DNA from: Aeromicrobium endophyticum
GTDB taxonomy: Bacteria > Actinomycetota > Actinomycetes > Propionibacteriales > Nocardioidaceae
Reading direction: 5' to 3'
DNA length: 64,000 bases
NCBI RefSeq assembly: GCF_003586285.1
Contig: NZ_QUBR01000001.1
Location: 558,001-622,000 of the forward strand
Within the stretch, counting starts at the first letter, position 1; each line of letters begins with the position of its first letter. Of the stretch, positions 43,592 to 53,218 are shown one piece after another. The position numbers and the translations under genes are program-made. The notes under the pieces are model-generated. The model worked only from the letters and a program-made list of their open reading frames with translations. It had not been told where the DNA came from and searched no databases.

Positions 43592-46500
43592 GCCTGACGG
43601 TCCTCCAGGTCTCCCTCGATGTCGAGGTACACCTGCTGCATCCGTGCGAGCACGTCGGCGTCGGGCTCGGCCCACAGGTCGCGGTCGACGGCCTCGTTGA
43701 GCCGCTCGATGATGCCGCGCAGCGCCCAGGGGTTCGACTTCTTCATGAACTCCTGGTTGGTCTCGTCGAGCACGTACTCGTTGGCGAGCGTCTCGTACAT
43801 CCAGTCGTGGACGACGCCGGTCGTGGCGTCGAAGCCGAACAGGTAGTCGACAGTCGCGGCCAGCTCGAACGCGCCCTTGTAGCCGTGCCGCTGCATCGCG
43901 CCGATCCAGCGCGGGTTGACGACGCGGGCGCGGAACACCCGGGTCGTCTCCTCCTGAAGCGTGCGGGTGCGGACGGCATCGGGCGAGGTCGAGTCGCCGA
44001 CGTACGCCTTGGGGTCCTGGCCCGTCAGCGCGCGCACCGTCGCGACCATGCCGCCGTGGTACTGGAAGTAGTCGTCGGAGTCGGCGATGTCGTGCTCGCG
44101 GGTGTCGATGTTCTTGGCCGCGACCGCGATGCGCCTGTAGTTGGCGCGCATGTCGTCGGCCGCCGGGGCGCCGTCGAGGTCGCGTCCGTAGGCGAAGCCG
44201 CCCCACGCCGTGTAGACCTCGGCGAGGTCGTCGTCGTTCTTCCAGTTGCCGGCCTCGATGACCTGCAGGATGCCCGCGCCGTACGAGCCCGGCTTCGAGC
44301 CGTAGATGCGGGTGGTGGACCGGCGCGCGTCGCCGTGCTCGGCCAGGTCGGCCTGCGCGTGGGCCCGGACGAAGTTCTGGTCGAGGGGCTCGTCGAGCTC
44401 GGCGACCTGACGGATCGCGTCGTCGAGGATCGCGATGACGTGCGGGAACGCGTCACGGAAGAAGCCCGAGATGCGCACCGTGACGTCGATGCGAGGGCGT
44501 CCCAGCTCGTCGAGCGGCACGACGCGCAGGTCGTTGACGCGGCGCGAGGCCGGGTCCCACTGCGGCTCGACGCCGATCAGCGCGAGCACCTCGGCGATGT
44601 CGTCGCCGGACGTGCGCATCGCGGACGTGCCCCACACCGACAGGCCCACCGATCGCGGGTACTCCCCCGTGTCGTTCAGGTGGCGCTCGATCAGCGAGTC
44701 GGCCATCGAGCGTCCGGTCTCCCACGCGAGCCGCGACGGGACGGCCTTGGGGTCGACGGTGTAGAAGTTGCGACCCGTCGGCAGGACGTTGACCAGCCCG
44801 CGCAGCGGCGAGCCCGACGGCCCGGCGGGGATGAACCCCCCGTCGAGCGCGTGCAGCACGTGGTCGAGCTCGTCGGTGGTCTTGGCCAGCCGCGGGACGA
44901 CCTCGGTGGCGGCGAACTCGAGCACCTGGACGACCTCGGGCACGTCGGTGAGGGCCGCAGCCGCGGAGGGCGACCAGTCGGCGTCCTCCATGGCGAGGAC
45001 GAGCGAGCGAGCCTGCTCCTCGATCTGGTCGATCGCGCCGATGTGGCCGTCGCCCTCCTTGAGACCCAGCGCGGATCGCAGGCCGGGGACGGCACCGGTC
45101 TCGCCGCCCCAGATCTGGCTGGCGCGCAGGATCGACAGCACGAGGTTGACCCGTGCCTCTCCCGCCGGCGCCTGGCCCAGCACGTGCAGGCCGTCGCGGA
45201 TCTGCGCGTCCTTGATCTCGCACAGCCAGCCGTCGACGTTGAAGATGAAGTCGTCGAAGTCGTCCTCGTCGGGGATGTCGTCGAGGCCCAGGTCGCGGTG
45301 CATCTCGGCCGCCCGCATGTGCGTCCAGATCTGCGAGCGGATGGCCGGCAGCTTGGCCGGGTCCATCGCGGCGATGTTGGCGTACTCGTCGAGCAGCTGC
45401 TCGAGCTTGGCGATGTCGCCGTAGCTCTCGGCACGCGCCATCGGCGGGATGAGGTGGTCGACGATCGTGGCGTGGGCGCGGCGCTTGGCCTGCGCACCCT
45501 CGCCCGGGTCGTTGACGAGGAACGGGTAGATCAGCGGCAGGTTGCCGATCGCGGCGTCGGTGCCGCACGCGGCCGACAGCGCGGCGTTCTTGCCCGGCAG
45601 CCACTCCATCGAGCCGTGCTTGCCGAGGTGCACGACGGCGTGAGCGCCGAACGCCTCCTCGACCCAGCGGTAGGCGGCCAGGTAGTGGTGCGAGGGCGCC
45701 ATGTCGGGGTCGTGGTAGATCGCGACGGGGTTCTCGCCGTAGCCGCGGGGCGGCTGGATCATCAGGATGACGTTGCCGGCGCGGATCGTCGCCAGCACGA
45801 TCTCCTGCTCGTCGTTGACGAACAGCTTGCCCGGCGCAGGGCCCCAGGCCTCGAGCATCGCGCCGCGCAGGTCGGGGTGGAAGTTCTCGAACCAGCCGGC
45901 GTACTGCGCGGCGGGGATGCGCACGTGGCTCTCGGTGAGCTGCACCTGCGTCAGCCACTCCTCGTCCTGACCGCCGGCCGCGATGAGCGCGTGGATCAGC
46001 GCGTCGCCGGCCTCGGTGAGGTCGTCCATCTCGAGGCCCGGGATCTCTCCCGGCGCGCCGAGGTCGTAGCCGGCGTCGCGCATCTCGCGCAGCAGGCGGA
46101 TGGTCGAGGCGGGGGTGTCGAGTCCGACGGCGTTGCCGACGCGACTGTGCTTGGTCGGGTAGGCCGACAGCATCAGCACGATCTTCTTGTCGGCGGCCGG
46201 CAGGTGCCGCAGTCGGGCGTGGGCGATCGCGATGCCGGCGACGCGGGCGCTGCGCTCGTCGTGGGCGACGTAGCGGGGCAGGCCGTCCTCGTCGATCTCC
46301 TTGAACGAGAACGGCGCGGTGATGATGCGACCGTCGAACTCGGGGATGGCGATCTGGTTGGCCGAGTCGAGCGGGGTGACGCCGTCGTCGGACGCCTCCC
46401 AGTCCTCGCGGCTCGACGTCAGGCACAGACCCTGCAGGATCGGGATGTCGAGCGCCTTCATGCGCGCGACGTCCCACGACTCGTCGTCGCCACCGGCGCT

Positions 46501-47190
46501 GACGGTGCCCGGCTTGGTGCCGCCGGCCGCGAGCACCGTGACGATCAGGGCGTCGAGATTGGCGAGCTCGGCGAACAGCTCGTCGGGGGCGGCGCGCAGC
46601 GACGAGCTGAAGATCGGGACGCCGACGGCCTCGCCGGTCGCGTCGATCGAGTTGGCCAGCGAGTGCGCGAAGCCGCTGTTGCCGGACGCTTCGTGCGCCC
46701 GGTAGTAGAGCACGCCGATGCGGGGCTTCGCGACCGACGTTTCGACAGGCTCGACGGGCAAGCGGGCCGCCAGGCCCCACTCCGGGAGGACGGCCGGCGG
46801 CTCGAAGCCCTCGCCGGTCAGCAGGACGGTGTCGGAGAGGAAGGCGTGCAGCTGCTTGAGGTTCTCGGGCCCGCCCTCGGCGAGGTAGACGTGCGCGTCG
46901 GCCGCGACGCCGATCGGGACGGTCGACTGCTCCATCAGCTCGGCGCTGGGCGTCTGCTCGCCGCCGAGGACGACGATCGGCTTGCCGATGTCGCGGATGC
47001 GCCAGAAGCCCGAGCACAGGTCCTGCGGCGAGCCGAGGATGCGGGCGACGATCAGGTCGGCCTTCTCGAGCGCCTCGGCCATCTCGGTGTGGTTGGGGCG
47101 GGACGGGTTGGCGTACAGGTACTCGGCCCCCGACGCCCTCGCCGAGAGCAGGTCGGTGTCGGACGTGGACAGCAGCGCGATGCGCGTCAT
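43588..47190 (-). CDS. cobN: Cobaltochelatase subunit CobN
   Basis: The 1200-residue large subunit, of the usual family length, inserts cobalt into hydrogenobyrinate a,c-diamide with CobS/CobT-type AAA partners, which are not in this window. Family stretches include VVHLGKHGSMEWLPGKNAALSAACG, NLPLIYPFLVNDPGEGAQAKRRAHATI and RIYGSKPGSYGAGI. ATG 47190 (MTRIALLSTSD) follows GAGGAGGAAC; longer readings run through the riboswitch. Around residue 145 the sequence LPVEPVETS comes from a dispersed nucleotide repeat. A cobalamin riboswitch lies 40 nt upstream. Confidence 0.94.
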   Translation of the reverse strand: MTRIALLSTSDTDLLSARASGAEYLYANPSRPNHTEMAEALEKADLIVARILGSPQDLCSGFWRIRDIGKPIVVLGGEQTPSAELMEQSTVPIGVAADAHVYLAEGGPENLKQLHAFLSDTVLLTGEGFEPPAVLPEWGLAARLPVEPVETSVAKPRIGVLYYRAHEASGNSGFAHSLANSIDATGEAVGVPIFSSSLRAAPDELFAELANLDALIVTVLAAGGTKPGTVSAGGDDESWDVARMKALDIPILQGLCLTSSREDWEASDDGVTPLDSANQIAIPEFDGRIITAPFSFKEIDEDGLPRYVAHDERSARVAGIAIAHARLRHLPAADKKIVLMLSAYPTKHSRVGNAVGLDTPASTIRLLREMRDAGYDLGAPGEIPGLEMDDLTEAGDALIHALIAAGGQDEEWLTQVQLTESHVRIPAAQYAGWFENFHPDLRGAMLEAWGPAPGKLFVNDEQEIVLATIRAGNVILMIQPPRGYGENPVAIYHDPDMAPSHHYLAAYRWVEEAFGAHAVVHLGKHGSMEWLPGKNAALSAACGTDAAIGNLPLIYPFLVNDPGEGAQAKRRAHATIVDHLIPPMARAESYGDIAKLEQLLDEYANIAAMDPAKLPAIRSQIWTHMRAAEMHRDLGLDDIPDEDDFDDFIFNVDGWLCEIKDAQIRDGLHVLGQAPAGEARVNLVLSILRASQIWGGETGAVPGLRSALGLKEGDGHIGAIDQIEEQARSLVLAMEDADWSPSAAAALTDVPEVVQVLEFAATEVVPRLAKTTDELDHVLHALDGGFIPAGPSGSPLRGLVNVLPTGRNFYTVDPKAVPSRLAWETGRSMADSLIERHLNDTGEYPRSVGLSVWGTSAMRTSGDDIAEVLALIGVEPQWDPASRRVNDLRVVPLDELGRPRIDVTVRISGFFRDAFPHVIAILDDAIRQVAELDEPLDQNFVRAHAQADLAEHGDARRSTTRIYGSKPGSYGAGILQVIEAGNWKNDDDLAEVYTAWGGFAYGRDLDGAPAADDMRANYRRIAVAAKNIDTREHDIADSDDYFQYHGGMVATVRALTGQDPKAYVGDSTSPDAVRTRTLQEETTRVFRARVVNPRWIGAMQRHGYKGAFELAATVDYLFGFDATTGVVHDWMYETLANEYVLDETNQEFMKKSNPWALRGIIERLNEAVDRDLWAEPDADVLARMQQVYLDIEGDLEDRQA
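46741..46752. repeat. Dispersed 12-nt repeat inside cobN
   Basis: TTCGACAGGCTC, the complement of GAGCCTGTCGAA, is read in frame as part of PVEPVET. The same 12-mer occurs at 56560-56571, inverted at 56582-56593, and at 63881-63892. Confidence 0.7.
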
Positions 47191-47229
47191 GTTCCTCCTC
47201 GGGGTTCTCGCCCCGTCTGGTGGGTTGCT

Positions 47230-47313
47230 CCACGCAGTGTCTGGCTGGGCCCTCTCGCGAGGGCACACAGTGGCGGAACCGCTCCGGACTCGCACCGGAT
47301 TCCTGCGTCGTGG
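47230..47313 (-). promoter_or_regulatory. Cobalamin riboswitch (compact form) upstream of cobN
   Basis: On the minus strand the core reads GGAATCCGGTGCGAGTCCGG, then AGCGGTTCCGCCACTGTG, an extra stem around CCCTCGCGAGAGGG, and AGCCAGACACTGCG. CCACGACGCAG at the 5' end pairs with CTGCGTGG at the 3' end as P1. The GCCACTG B12 box and CCAGACAC are diagnostic. The element begins right after the MFS stop and would shut off cobN-cobF when cobalamin is abundant. Confidence 0.88.
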
Positions 47314-47326
47314 AAGTGCCGTCAGC

Positions 47327-48763
47327 CTACCGGGCCGGAGCTTGGGCCGTGGACCGCTCGGGGCGCGGCAGCAGCAAGGACAGCACGGCTGCCAGCACCG
47401 TGAACCCCGTGGCCCACCAGAAAGCCCGGTCGAACGCGCCTGCGAGATCGCCGGTCGAGGCTGCTCCGGTCGTGCCGGCCGCCAGGATCACCGCCAGCAC
47501 CGCGACGCCGAACGAGCCGCCGACCTGCTGACCGACGCGGGTCACGATGCTCGCATCGGGCATCTCGTGCCGCTGCAGCCCGACGTAGGCGCCGGTCATC
47601 AGGGGGATCATGACGGCCCCGAGCCCCAGGCCGCGCACCACGAGCGTCGCGCCGAGCCACCACTCGTTCGTGTGCTCGGTGGAGAACGCGAACGGAACCG
47701 TGCCGATCGCCATGAGCGCGAAGCCGCCGACCGCGACCCAGCGCCCGCCGACCGAGTCCGTCAGACGTCCGGCCAGCCCCCGCGAGGCCAGCGCCCCCAC
47801 ACCCTGCGGGATCAGCATCAGCCCGGCGCCGAGCGCGTCCTGGCCACGCACCTCCTGCCAGTACAGCGGCAGGAGCAGCATCGAGCCGTACAGCGCGATA
47901 CCGGTCAGGAACAGCAGCAGCGACGACATCGTCAGCGCCCGGTGGCGGAACAGGCGGACGTCGATCAACGCCTCGTCACCACGTCGAAGCCCCCAGACCG
48001 CGAACGCCGCGACCAGGACGAGCCCGCCGATCACGGGCACCAGCACCTGCGCCTGGCCGAAGCCGCCCGCGTCGGCGACCCGGCTGAGCCCGAAGATCAC
48101 GGCGACGACACCCGGGGAGACCAGCGCGAGCCCGACGACGTCCAGCGACACCCGCCGACCGCGCTCCCCCGCCGGCAGCATGCGCCATGCGAGCAGCAGC
48201 CCGATCGCGCCGAGCGGGACGTTCACGAGGAACAGCCACTGCCACGACAGGTCGTTGAGGATCAGCCCGCCGAGGACGGGACCGAGGATCGGTCCGAGGG
48301 CCGCCGGCAGGCTGACTGCCGCCATGATCCGGCCGAGGTTCTTGCCGTGCGCGGCCTGCATCACCAGCGTCGACATCAGCGGCATCATGATGCCGCCGCC
48401 GAGCCCCTGCAGGGCTCGGAAGGCGATGAGGCTGGGTGCATCCCACGCGACGGCGCACAGGGCCGAGGCACCGATGAACACCGTCAGCGCAGCGAGCCAC
48501 AGACGCTTGCCGCCGACGCGGCTCTGAGCCCATCCCGCCAGCGGGATCGAGACGAACATCGCGAGCAGGTACGCGGTGCTGACCCACTGGATCGTGTCGA
48601 TCGAGGTGTCGAGCGAGCTCGCCAGGTCGCGCAGCCCGACGCTGACGATGGTGGTGTCGAGGATGACGGTCAGCCCGCCCACGACGATCGCCAGCGCGAT
48701 GCGCTTGGTCTCTGGATCGATCGGTTCGGCGGGCGGCTTCGCCGTCGCGGTTCGAGTGCTCAT
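47327..48763 (-). CDS. MFS transporter, DHA2 (EmrB/QacA) drug efflux type
   Basis: This 478-residue permease has about 14 helices. DTTIVSVGLRDLASSLDTS is in helix 1, a motif A-like AGWAQSRVGGKRLWL follows, and GPILGPVLGGLI is motif C. The second ATG (MSTRTATAKPP, 48763) was preferred over 48775 because GAGGACG lies correctly before it. The 18-bp dyad at 48778-48795 then sits just upstream. It is divergent from the TetR gene. The 3' end abuts the cobN riboswitch. Confidence 0.88.
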   Translation of the reverse strand: MSTRTATAKPPAEPIDPETKRIALAIVVGGLTVILDTTIVSVGLRDLASSLDTSIDTIQWVSTAYLLAMFVSIPLAGWAQSRVGGKRLWLAALTVFIGASALCAVAWDAPSLIAFRALQGLGGGIMMPLMSTLVMQAAHGKNLGRIMAAVSLPAALGPILGPVLGGLILNDLSWQWLFLVNVPLGAIGLLLAWRMLPAGERGRRVSLDVVGLALVSPGVVAVIFGLSRVADAGGFGQAQVLVPVIGGLVLVAAFAVWGLRRGDEALIDVRLFRHRALTMSSLLLFLTGIALYGSMLLLPLYWQEVRGQDALGAGLMLIPQGVGALASRGLAGRLTDSVGGRWVAVGGFALMAIGTVPFAFSTEHTNEWWLGATLVVRGLGLGAVMIPLMTGAYVGLQRHEMPDASIVTRVGQQVGGSFGVAVLAVILAAGTTGAASTGDLAGAFDRAFWWATGFTVLAAVLSLLLPRPERSTAQAPAR

Positions 48764-48777
48764 GAGCGTCCTCATTT

Positions 48778-48795
48778 AGAAACGGATTGGTTTCT
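48778..48795. promoter_or_regulatory. TetR operator-like dyad between MFS and TetR genes
   Basis: AGAAAC-GGATTG-GTTTCT is a perfect 6-6-6 inverted repeat in the 65-bp divergent gap. It is well placed to block transcription of the pump gene and autoregulate the repressor. Confidence 0.65.
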
Positions 48796-48828
48796 TAGCA
48801 CGATAGGACGATCAGATAAGATACGCAA

Positions 48829-49422
48829 ATGGATCTTGAGCAGCCGGCCAGACGACGTCGTGGCGCGGAGCTGGAGAACGCCCTGCTGGACGCCGCGTGG
48901 GAGCAGCTGACCCAGGGCGGTTACGCCGCGTTCACGATCGACGCAGTCGCCGAGCGGGCCGGCACCAGCAAGCCCGTCGTCTACCGTCGGTGGGCCGACA
49001 AGCACGAGCTGCTGCGCGCGGCCGTGCGTCACGTCTCCGACCGGACCATCCGCCCGGCCCCCGACACCGGCAGCCTGCGGGGCGACCTGATCGAACAGCT
49101 CGTGTACGCCTCCCGTCACCGCCTCAACCTCGCGGCGATGCTGATGGTGCACCTGGGTGGCTACTTCGAGGAGTCGGGCACCTCCCCGGCCGACCTGCGC
49201 GAGCTGCTGCTCGGCGGATCGCGCAGCAGGACGGAGGAGGCCGTCGAGCGAGCCGTCGCCCGCGGCGAGGTCGACCCGGACCGCTTGACCCCGCGCATCA
49301 TCGACCTGCCGTTCGCGCTGTTCCGGCACGAGGCGATGATGACGCTCAAGCCGGTGCCGGAAGAGGTCGCGGCCGAGATCGTCGACACGATCTTCCTGCC
49401 CCTCGTCCGGCCGCTGCCGTGA
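48829..49422 (+). CDS. TetR/AcrR family regulator of the divergent MFS pump
   Basis: The 197-residue protein has the helix-turn-helix LENALLDAAWEQLTQGGYAA followed by FTIDAVAERAGTSKPVVYRRWADKHELL. The C-terminal half is of the TetR_C_16-like type. ATG 48829 follows GATAAGATACGCAA without a strong SD. It is convergent with the binding-protein gene, with 22 nt between them. Confidence 0.88.
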   Translation: MDLEQPARRRRGAELENALLDAAWEQLTQGGYAAFTIDAVAERAGTSKPVVYRRWADKHELLRAAVRHVSDRTIRPAPDTGSLRGDLIEQLVYASRHRLNLAAMLMVHLGGYFEESGTSPADLRELLLGGSRSRTEEAVERAVARGEVDPDRLTPRIIDLPFALFRHEAMMTLKPVPEEVAAEIVDTIFLPLVRPLP

Positions 49423-49444
49423 CGGAGGGCGACGAGACGGGTCG

Positions 49445-50449
49445 CTAGGAGCCGAGACCCAGCTCGCGCAGCCCGTCGGCGACCTTCTCGATGCCGTCGA
49501 CGTTGCGGATCGACGGATCCATCGTCGTGCCGGGCAGGATGATGTATCGCTTGTTCTTGACGGCCGTCAGCTCGCGCGTGGCCGGGTTCGACTCGAGGAA
49601 CGCGATCTTGGCCGCCGCGGTGTCGCCCTCCGAGCCGCGGGTGAGATCGGCCAGCACGAGGACGTCGGGGTCGCTGTCGACGAGCGACTCCCAGCTCACC
49701 TCGGGCCACAGCTGGTCGAGGTCGTCGAAGACGTTCGTGGTGCCGACGGCGCGCGTCATGATGCCGGGCGCACCGCAGCAGCCGGCGAAGTAGGGCGTCT
49801 TGGTCGACGAGTACCACCACGCCATCGTCACGCCGTCGGCGTCGAGCCCATCGGCTGCCGTGGAGGCGCGCTTCTTGAGGTCCGAGACCAGCGCCTCGCC
49901 GCGCGGCTCGACGCCGAACAGCGTCGAGACGTCGCCGATCTCGGCGTAGAGGTCGTCGAGGGTCAGCCGCTTCGTCTGCTCGGCGTCCTGACCCGCGCAC
50001 TCGCTCGGCGACTGGTAGACGTCGATGCCGAGCTCGGCGAACTTCTTGCGGTCGGCGATGCCCTCGTCGGTGAAGGTGAAGTCGAACGTCGCGTAGACGA
50101 GGTCGGGCTCGGTCGCGAGGACGCTCTCGAACGACGGGAACTCTTCGGAGAACAGGTTGAGGCCCTTCAGGTCCTTCTCGAGGCCGGGCAGCACGTTCGT
50201 GTCGCCGAGGCCTGCTCCGACGATGCGGTCGGCGAGGCCGAGGGTCAGCAGCAGCTCGGTGGCCGGCTGGTTGACCGACACGGCGCGCTGCGCGGGACGG
50301 TCGAGGGCGACCGTGCGTCCGCAGTTGGTGACGCTGACGGCCGAGCCGGACGCGTCGGGGTCGTCCGACGAGGCGCCGCACGCGGCGGTCACGAGCAGGA
50401 CGCCCGCGAGGAGCGCAGGCAGGGGCGAGGTGCGACGAAGCGATGACAT
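49445..50449 (-). CDS. Riboswitch-controlled ABC transporter substrate-binding lipoprotein (BtuF/FecB-like)
   Basis: The 334-residue lipoprotein (lipobox VTAAC near residue 24) has the two-lobed periplasmic-binding fold: GRTVALDRPAQRAVSVNQPATELLLTLGL, ATEPDLVYATFDF and DVLVLADLTRG. The family includes iron-siderophore and vitamin B12 binders. A full cobalamin riboswitch directly upstream argues for corrinoid or cobalt-related uptake. No permease or ATPase gene follows, so it must rely on components encoded elsewhere. Confidence 0.88.
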   Translation of the reverse strand: MSSLRRTSPLPALLAGVLLVTAACGASSDDPDASGSAVSVTNCGRTVALDRPAQRAVSVNQPATELLLTLGLADRIVGAGLGDTNVLPGLEKDLKGLNLFSEEFPSFESVLATEPDLVYATFDFTFTDEGIADRKKFAELGIDVYQSPSECAGQDAEQTKRLTLDDLYAEIGDVSTLFGVEPRGEALVSDLKKRASTAADGLDADGVTMAWWYSSTKTPYFAGCCGAPGIMTRAVGTTNVFDDLDQLWPEVSWESLVDSDPDVLVLADLTRGSEGDTAAAKIAFLESNPATRELTAVKNKRYIILPGTTMDPSIRNVDGIEKVADGLRELGLGS

Positions 50450-50511
50450 GAGGTCCCTCTCGGGGTCCGGAGGCCTGTTCGCGAGGCCTGGTGGCGGGTG
50501 ACGTCGACCGG

Positions 50512-50684
50512 TCGGTCTGCGGCCAGCAGGTCTTCGGACTCGGGATCAACCAGGCGGCGCGCCTTCCCAGACCTTCCGGTCCAGTGGCCTCGTGCTCCGC
50601 CCGTCACCCTCACCGCTGCGCGTCAGTCCCGGACTCTCACCGGGTTCCCTGGCTCATCACTGAGTTGACTGGCACCCGGAACCT
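50512..50684 (-). promoter_or_regulatory. Cobalamin riboswitch (full-length form)
   Basis: On the minus strand the order is GGTGCCAGTC, then GGGAACCCGGTGAGAGTCCG, GACTGACGCGCAGCGGTGAG, GCCACTGGACCGG, AAGGTCTGGGAAGG, and AGTCCGAAGACCTGCTGGCC. These are the conserved boxes of the classical cobalamin riboswitch, including the B12 box region and the 3' AGTCCGAAGACC segment. It lies 63 nt before the start of the binding-protein gene and is longer than the compact element before cobN. Confidence 0.92.
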
Positions 50685-50861
50685 AGCAGCGGCGAGTCGC
50701 CGGCATCCACATGGTGCTGGTCACACCTGCCTCGCCACCCGACCGCTCGTCCGTCCCGACCGACCGCTCGTCGTGCGCGGGTGGCGACGCGCGTCACACC
50801 TGTGATCTGGTGAGAGACGGTCCGATCCGGCGGACCACGATCGACACCTCGGGGGCACATC
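50685..50861. other. Gap between riboswitch and cstA
   Basis: It holds the promoters for the minus-strand riboswitch RNA and for cstA. A perfect 12-bp palindrome TCACACCTGTGA lies at 50794-50805, and the half TCACACCTG recurs near 50720. The arms are reversed relative to a CRP/GlxR site. No gene is seen. Confidence 0.45.
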
Positions 50862-53036
50862 ATGAGCATCACGTCGGCGGCACCGCGCGGCCGCATCAGG
50901 AGCATCGCGATCTGGACGGTCGTCGCCGTGGTCGGCGCGACGTGCTGGGCCGTGCTCGCCCTGTCGCGCGGAGAGAACGTCTCGGCTCTGTGGATCCTGT
51001 TCGCGGCGCTGTCGTCGTACGCGATCGCCTACCGCTTCTACTCGCGCTTCATCGCCACGAAGGTGCTCGAGCTCGACGACACCCGGGCGACGCCGGCCGA
51101 GCGTCTCGAGAACGGCGTCGACTACGAGGTGACCGACCGGCGGGTGCTGTTCGGCCACCACTTCGCGGCGATCGCCGGGGCCGGCCCGCTCGTCGGGCCC
51201 GTGCTGGCCGCGCAGATGGGCTACCTGCCCGGCACGATCTGGATCATCGTCGGCGTCATCCTGGCCGGGGCCGTGCAGGACATGGTGGTGCTGTTCATGT
51301 CGATGCGCCGCGACGGCAAGAGCCTCGGCCAGATGGTGCGCGAGGAGATCGGCGTCGTCGGCGGCACCGCGGCCCTCATCGCCGTCTTCGCGATCATGAT
51401 CATCATCCTGGCGGTGCTGTCGCTGGTCGTGGTCAACGCGCTGGCCGAGTCGGCGTGGGGCGTGTTCTCGATCGGCCTGACGATCCCGATCGCGCTGTTC
51501 ATGGGGTTCTACCTGCGCTACCTGCGGCCCGGACGCGTGCTCGAGACGACCGCGATCGGCGTCGTCGCCCTGCTGCTGGCGATCATCGGCGGCGGCTACG
51601 TCGAACAGCTGGGCCTCGAGGAGGCGCTGACGATCTCGAAGGAGCACCTCGTCATCGCCCTGGTCGTCTACGGCTTCGTCGCCTCGATCCTGCCGGTCTG
51701 GATGCTGCTGACCCCCCGTGACTACCTCTCGACGTTCATGAAGGTCGGCGTCATCGTGCTGCTGGCCGTCGGGCTCGTCGTGGCCGCCCCGGTGCTGCAG
51801 GCCGACGCCGTCACGTCGTTCGCGACCGACGGCGACGGGCCGGTGTTCGCCGGCAAGATCTTCCCGTTCGTCTTCATCACGATCGCCTGCGGCGCCCTGT
51901 CGGGCTTCCACGCGCTGATCGCCTCGGGCACGACGCCCAAGATGATCAGCAAGGAGAGCCACGTCCGCATGATCGGCTACGGCGGCATGCTGATGGAGTC
52001 GTTCGTCGCGATCAGCGCCCTGATCGCCGCCGTCGTCATCGACCAGGGGCTGTACTTCTCGATGAACGCCCCGGCCGCCATGACCGGCGGGACGGCCGAG
52101 GGCGCGGCCCAGTTCGTCGGCACGCTCGGCTACACCATCACGCCGGACCAGCTCAACGCAGCAGCCGCCGCGATCGAGGAGCAGACCCTCGTCTCGCGCA
52201 CCGGTGGCGCACCGACCTTGGCGTTCGGCCTCTCGCAGGTCTTCCACGAGGCGTTCGGCGGCAACCTGCAGGCGTTCTGGTACCACTTCGCGATCATGTT
52301 CGAGGCCCTGTTCATCCTCACGGCCGTCGACGCCGGCACCCGCGTCGGGCGCTTCATGCTGCAGGACACGATCGGCAACGTCTGGAAGCGCTACGGCGAC
52401 GTCTCGTGGCGTCCCGCCGCCTGGTCGGCCAGCGCGATCACGGTGGGCGCATGGGGCTACATGCTCTACATCGGCGTGACCGATCCGCTGGGCGGCATCA
52501 ACCAGCTCTTCCCGCTGTTCGGCATCGCCAACCAGCTGCTCGCCGCGATCGCCCTGACGTTGTGCGTCACGCTGCTGATCAAGCACGGCAAGCTGCGCTA
52601 CGCGTGGGTGCCCGGCATCCCGCTGGCGTGGGACCTCGTCGTCACGATGACCGCGAGCTGGCAGAAGATCTTCTCCGACAACCCGGCACTCGGTTACTTC
52701 GCGCAGGCGTCGCGCTACCGCGATGCCCGCGACGCCGGTGAGCTGCTGGCCCCGGCCGCCGACCGGGACCAGATGAACCAGGTCATCACCAACTCCACGA
52801 CCAACGGCGTGCTGCAGTCGGCGTTCGCGGTGCTGGTGATCATCGTGGTCGCCAACGCCGTCGTCATCTGGGTGCGGGCGATCCGCGCCGGCTCCCTGCC
52901 CACCACCGAGGTGCCGCACACACCGTCCGAGATCGTGGCGCCCGCCGACTTCATCGCGACCGCCGACGAGAAGCGGGCCGTCGAGGAGTGGGAGGCCGAG
53001 CACCGCGACCGCCGGCCGGCGAGGAGCGGACGATGA
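50862..53036 (+). CDS. cstA: Carbon starvation protein A (peptide/pyruvate permease)
   Basis: The 724-residue integral membrane protein has about 16 helices. The CstA signature appears as FGHHFAAIAGAGPLVGPVLAAQMGYLPG. Later LTPRDYLSTFMKVG, CGALSGFHALIASGTTPK and FGIANQLLAAIAL are also typical. Family members import pyruvate or peptides under carbon limitation. The stop overlaps the small ybdD-like gene (ATGA), the classical pairing. Confidence 0.95.
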   Translation: MSITSAAPRGRIRSIAIWTVVAVVGATCWAVLALSRGENVSALWILFAALSSYAIAYRFYSRFIATKVLELDDTRATPAERLENGVDYEVTDRRVLFGHHFAAIAGAGPLVGPVLAAQMGYLPGTIWIIVGVILAGAVQDMVVLFMSMRRDGKSLGQMVREEIGVVGGTAALIAVFAIMIIILAVLSLVVVNALAESAWGVFSIGLTIPIALFMGFYLRYLRPGRVLETTAIGVVALLLAIIGGGYVEQLGLEEALTISKEHLVIALVVYGFVASILPVWMLLTPRDYLSTFMKVGVIVLLAVGLVVAAPVLQADAVTSFATDGDGPVFAGKIFPFVFITIACGALSGFHALIASGTTPKMISKESHVRMIGYGGMLMESFVAISALIAAVVIDQGLYFSMNAPAAMTGGTAEGAAQFVGTLGYTITPDQLNAAAAAIEEQTLVSRTGGAPTLAFGLSQVFHEAFGGNLQAFWYHFAIMFEALFILTAVDAGTRVGRFMLQDTIGNVWKRYGDVSWRPAAWSASAITVGAWGYMLYIGVTDPLGGINQLFPLFGIANQLLAAIALTLCVTLLIKHGKLRYAWVPGIPLAWDLVVTMTASWQKIFSDNPALGYFAQASRYRDARDAGELLAPAADRDQMNQVITNSTTNGVLQSAFAVLVIIVVANAVVIWVRAIRAGSLPTTEVPHTPSEIVAPADFIATADEKRAVEEWEAEHRDRRPARSGR

Positions 53037-53218
53037 GCGCGCTCGCGCGGGGCTGGCAGGGCCTGCGGTGGTACCTGCGGACGTTCAGCGGCGAGTCCCG
53101 CTGGGACGACTACCTGGCCGCGTGTGCGCGCGACGGCGTCACGCCCGCGAGCCGCAGGGAGTTCGAGCGTCATCGCGCCGACCAGGTGGAGCACGCCCCG
53201 ATGGCCCGCTGCTGCTGA
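53033..53218 (+). CDS. YbdD/YjiX family small protein (DUF466)
   Basis: The 61-residue protein follows the family pattern GWQGLRWYLRTFSGESRWDDYLAAC and ends near RREFERHRADQVEHAPMARCC. Such proteins accompany CstA/BtsT permeases and are needed for their activity in some bacteria. ATG 53033 overlaps the cstA stop by 4 nt. Confidence 0.92.
   Translation: MSALARGWQGLRWYLRTFSGESRWDDYLAACARDGVTPASRREFERHRADQVEHAPMARCC

Noticed and set aside
50794-50805. CRP/GlxR site before cstA
   Set aside because: TCACA-CC-TGTGA has the half-sites in reversed order with a 2-nt centre, unlike TGTGA-n6-TCACA.
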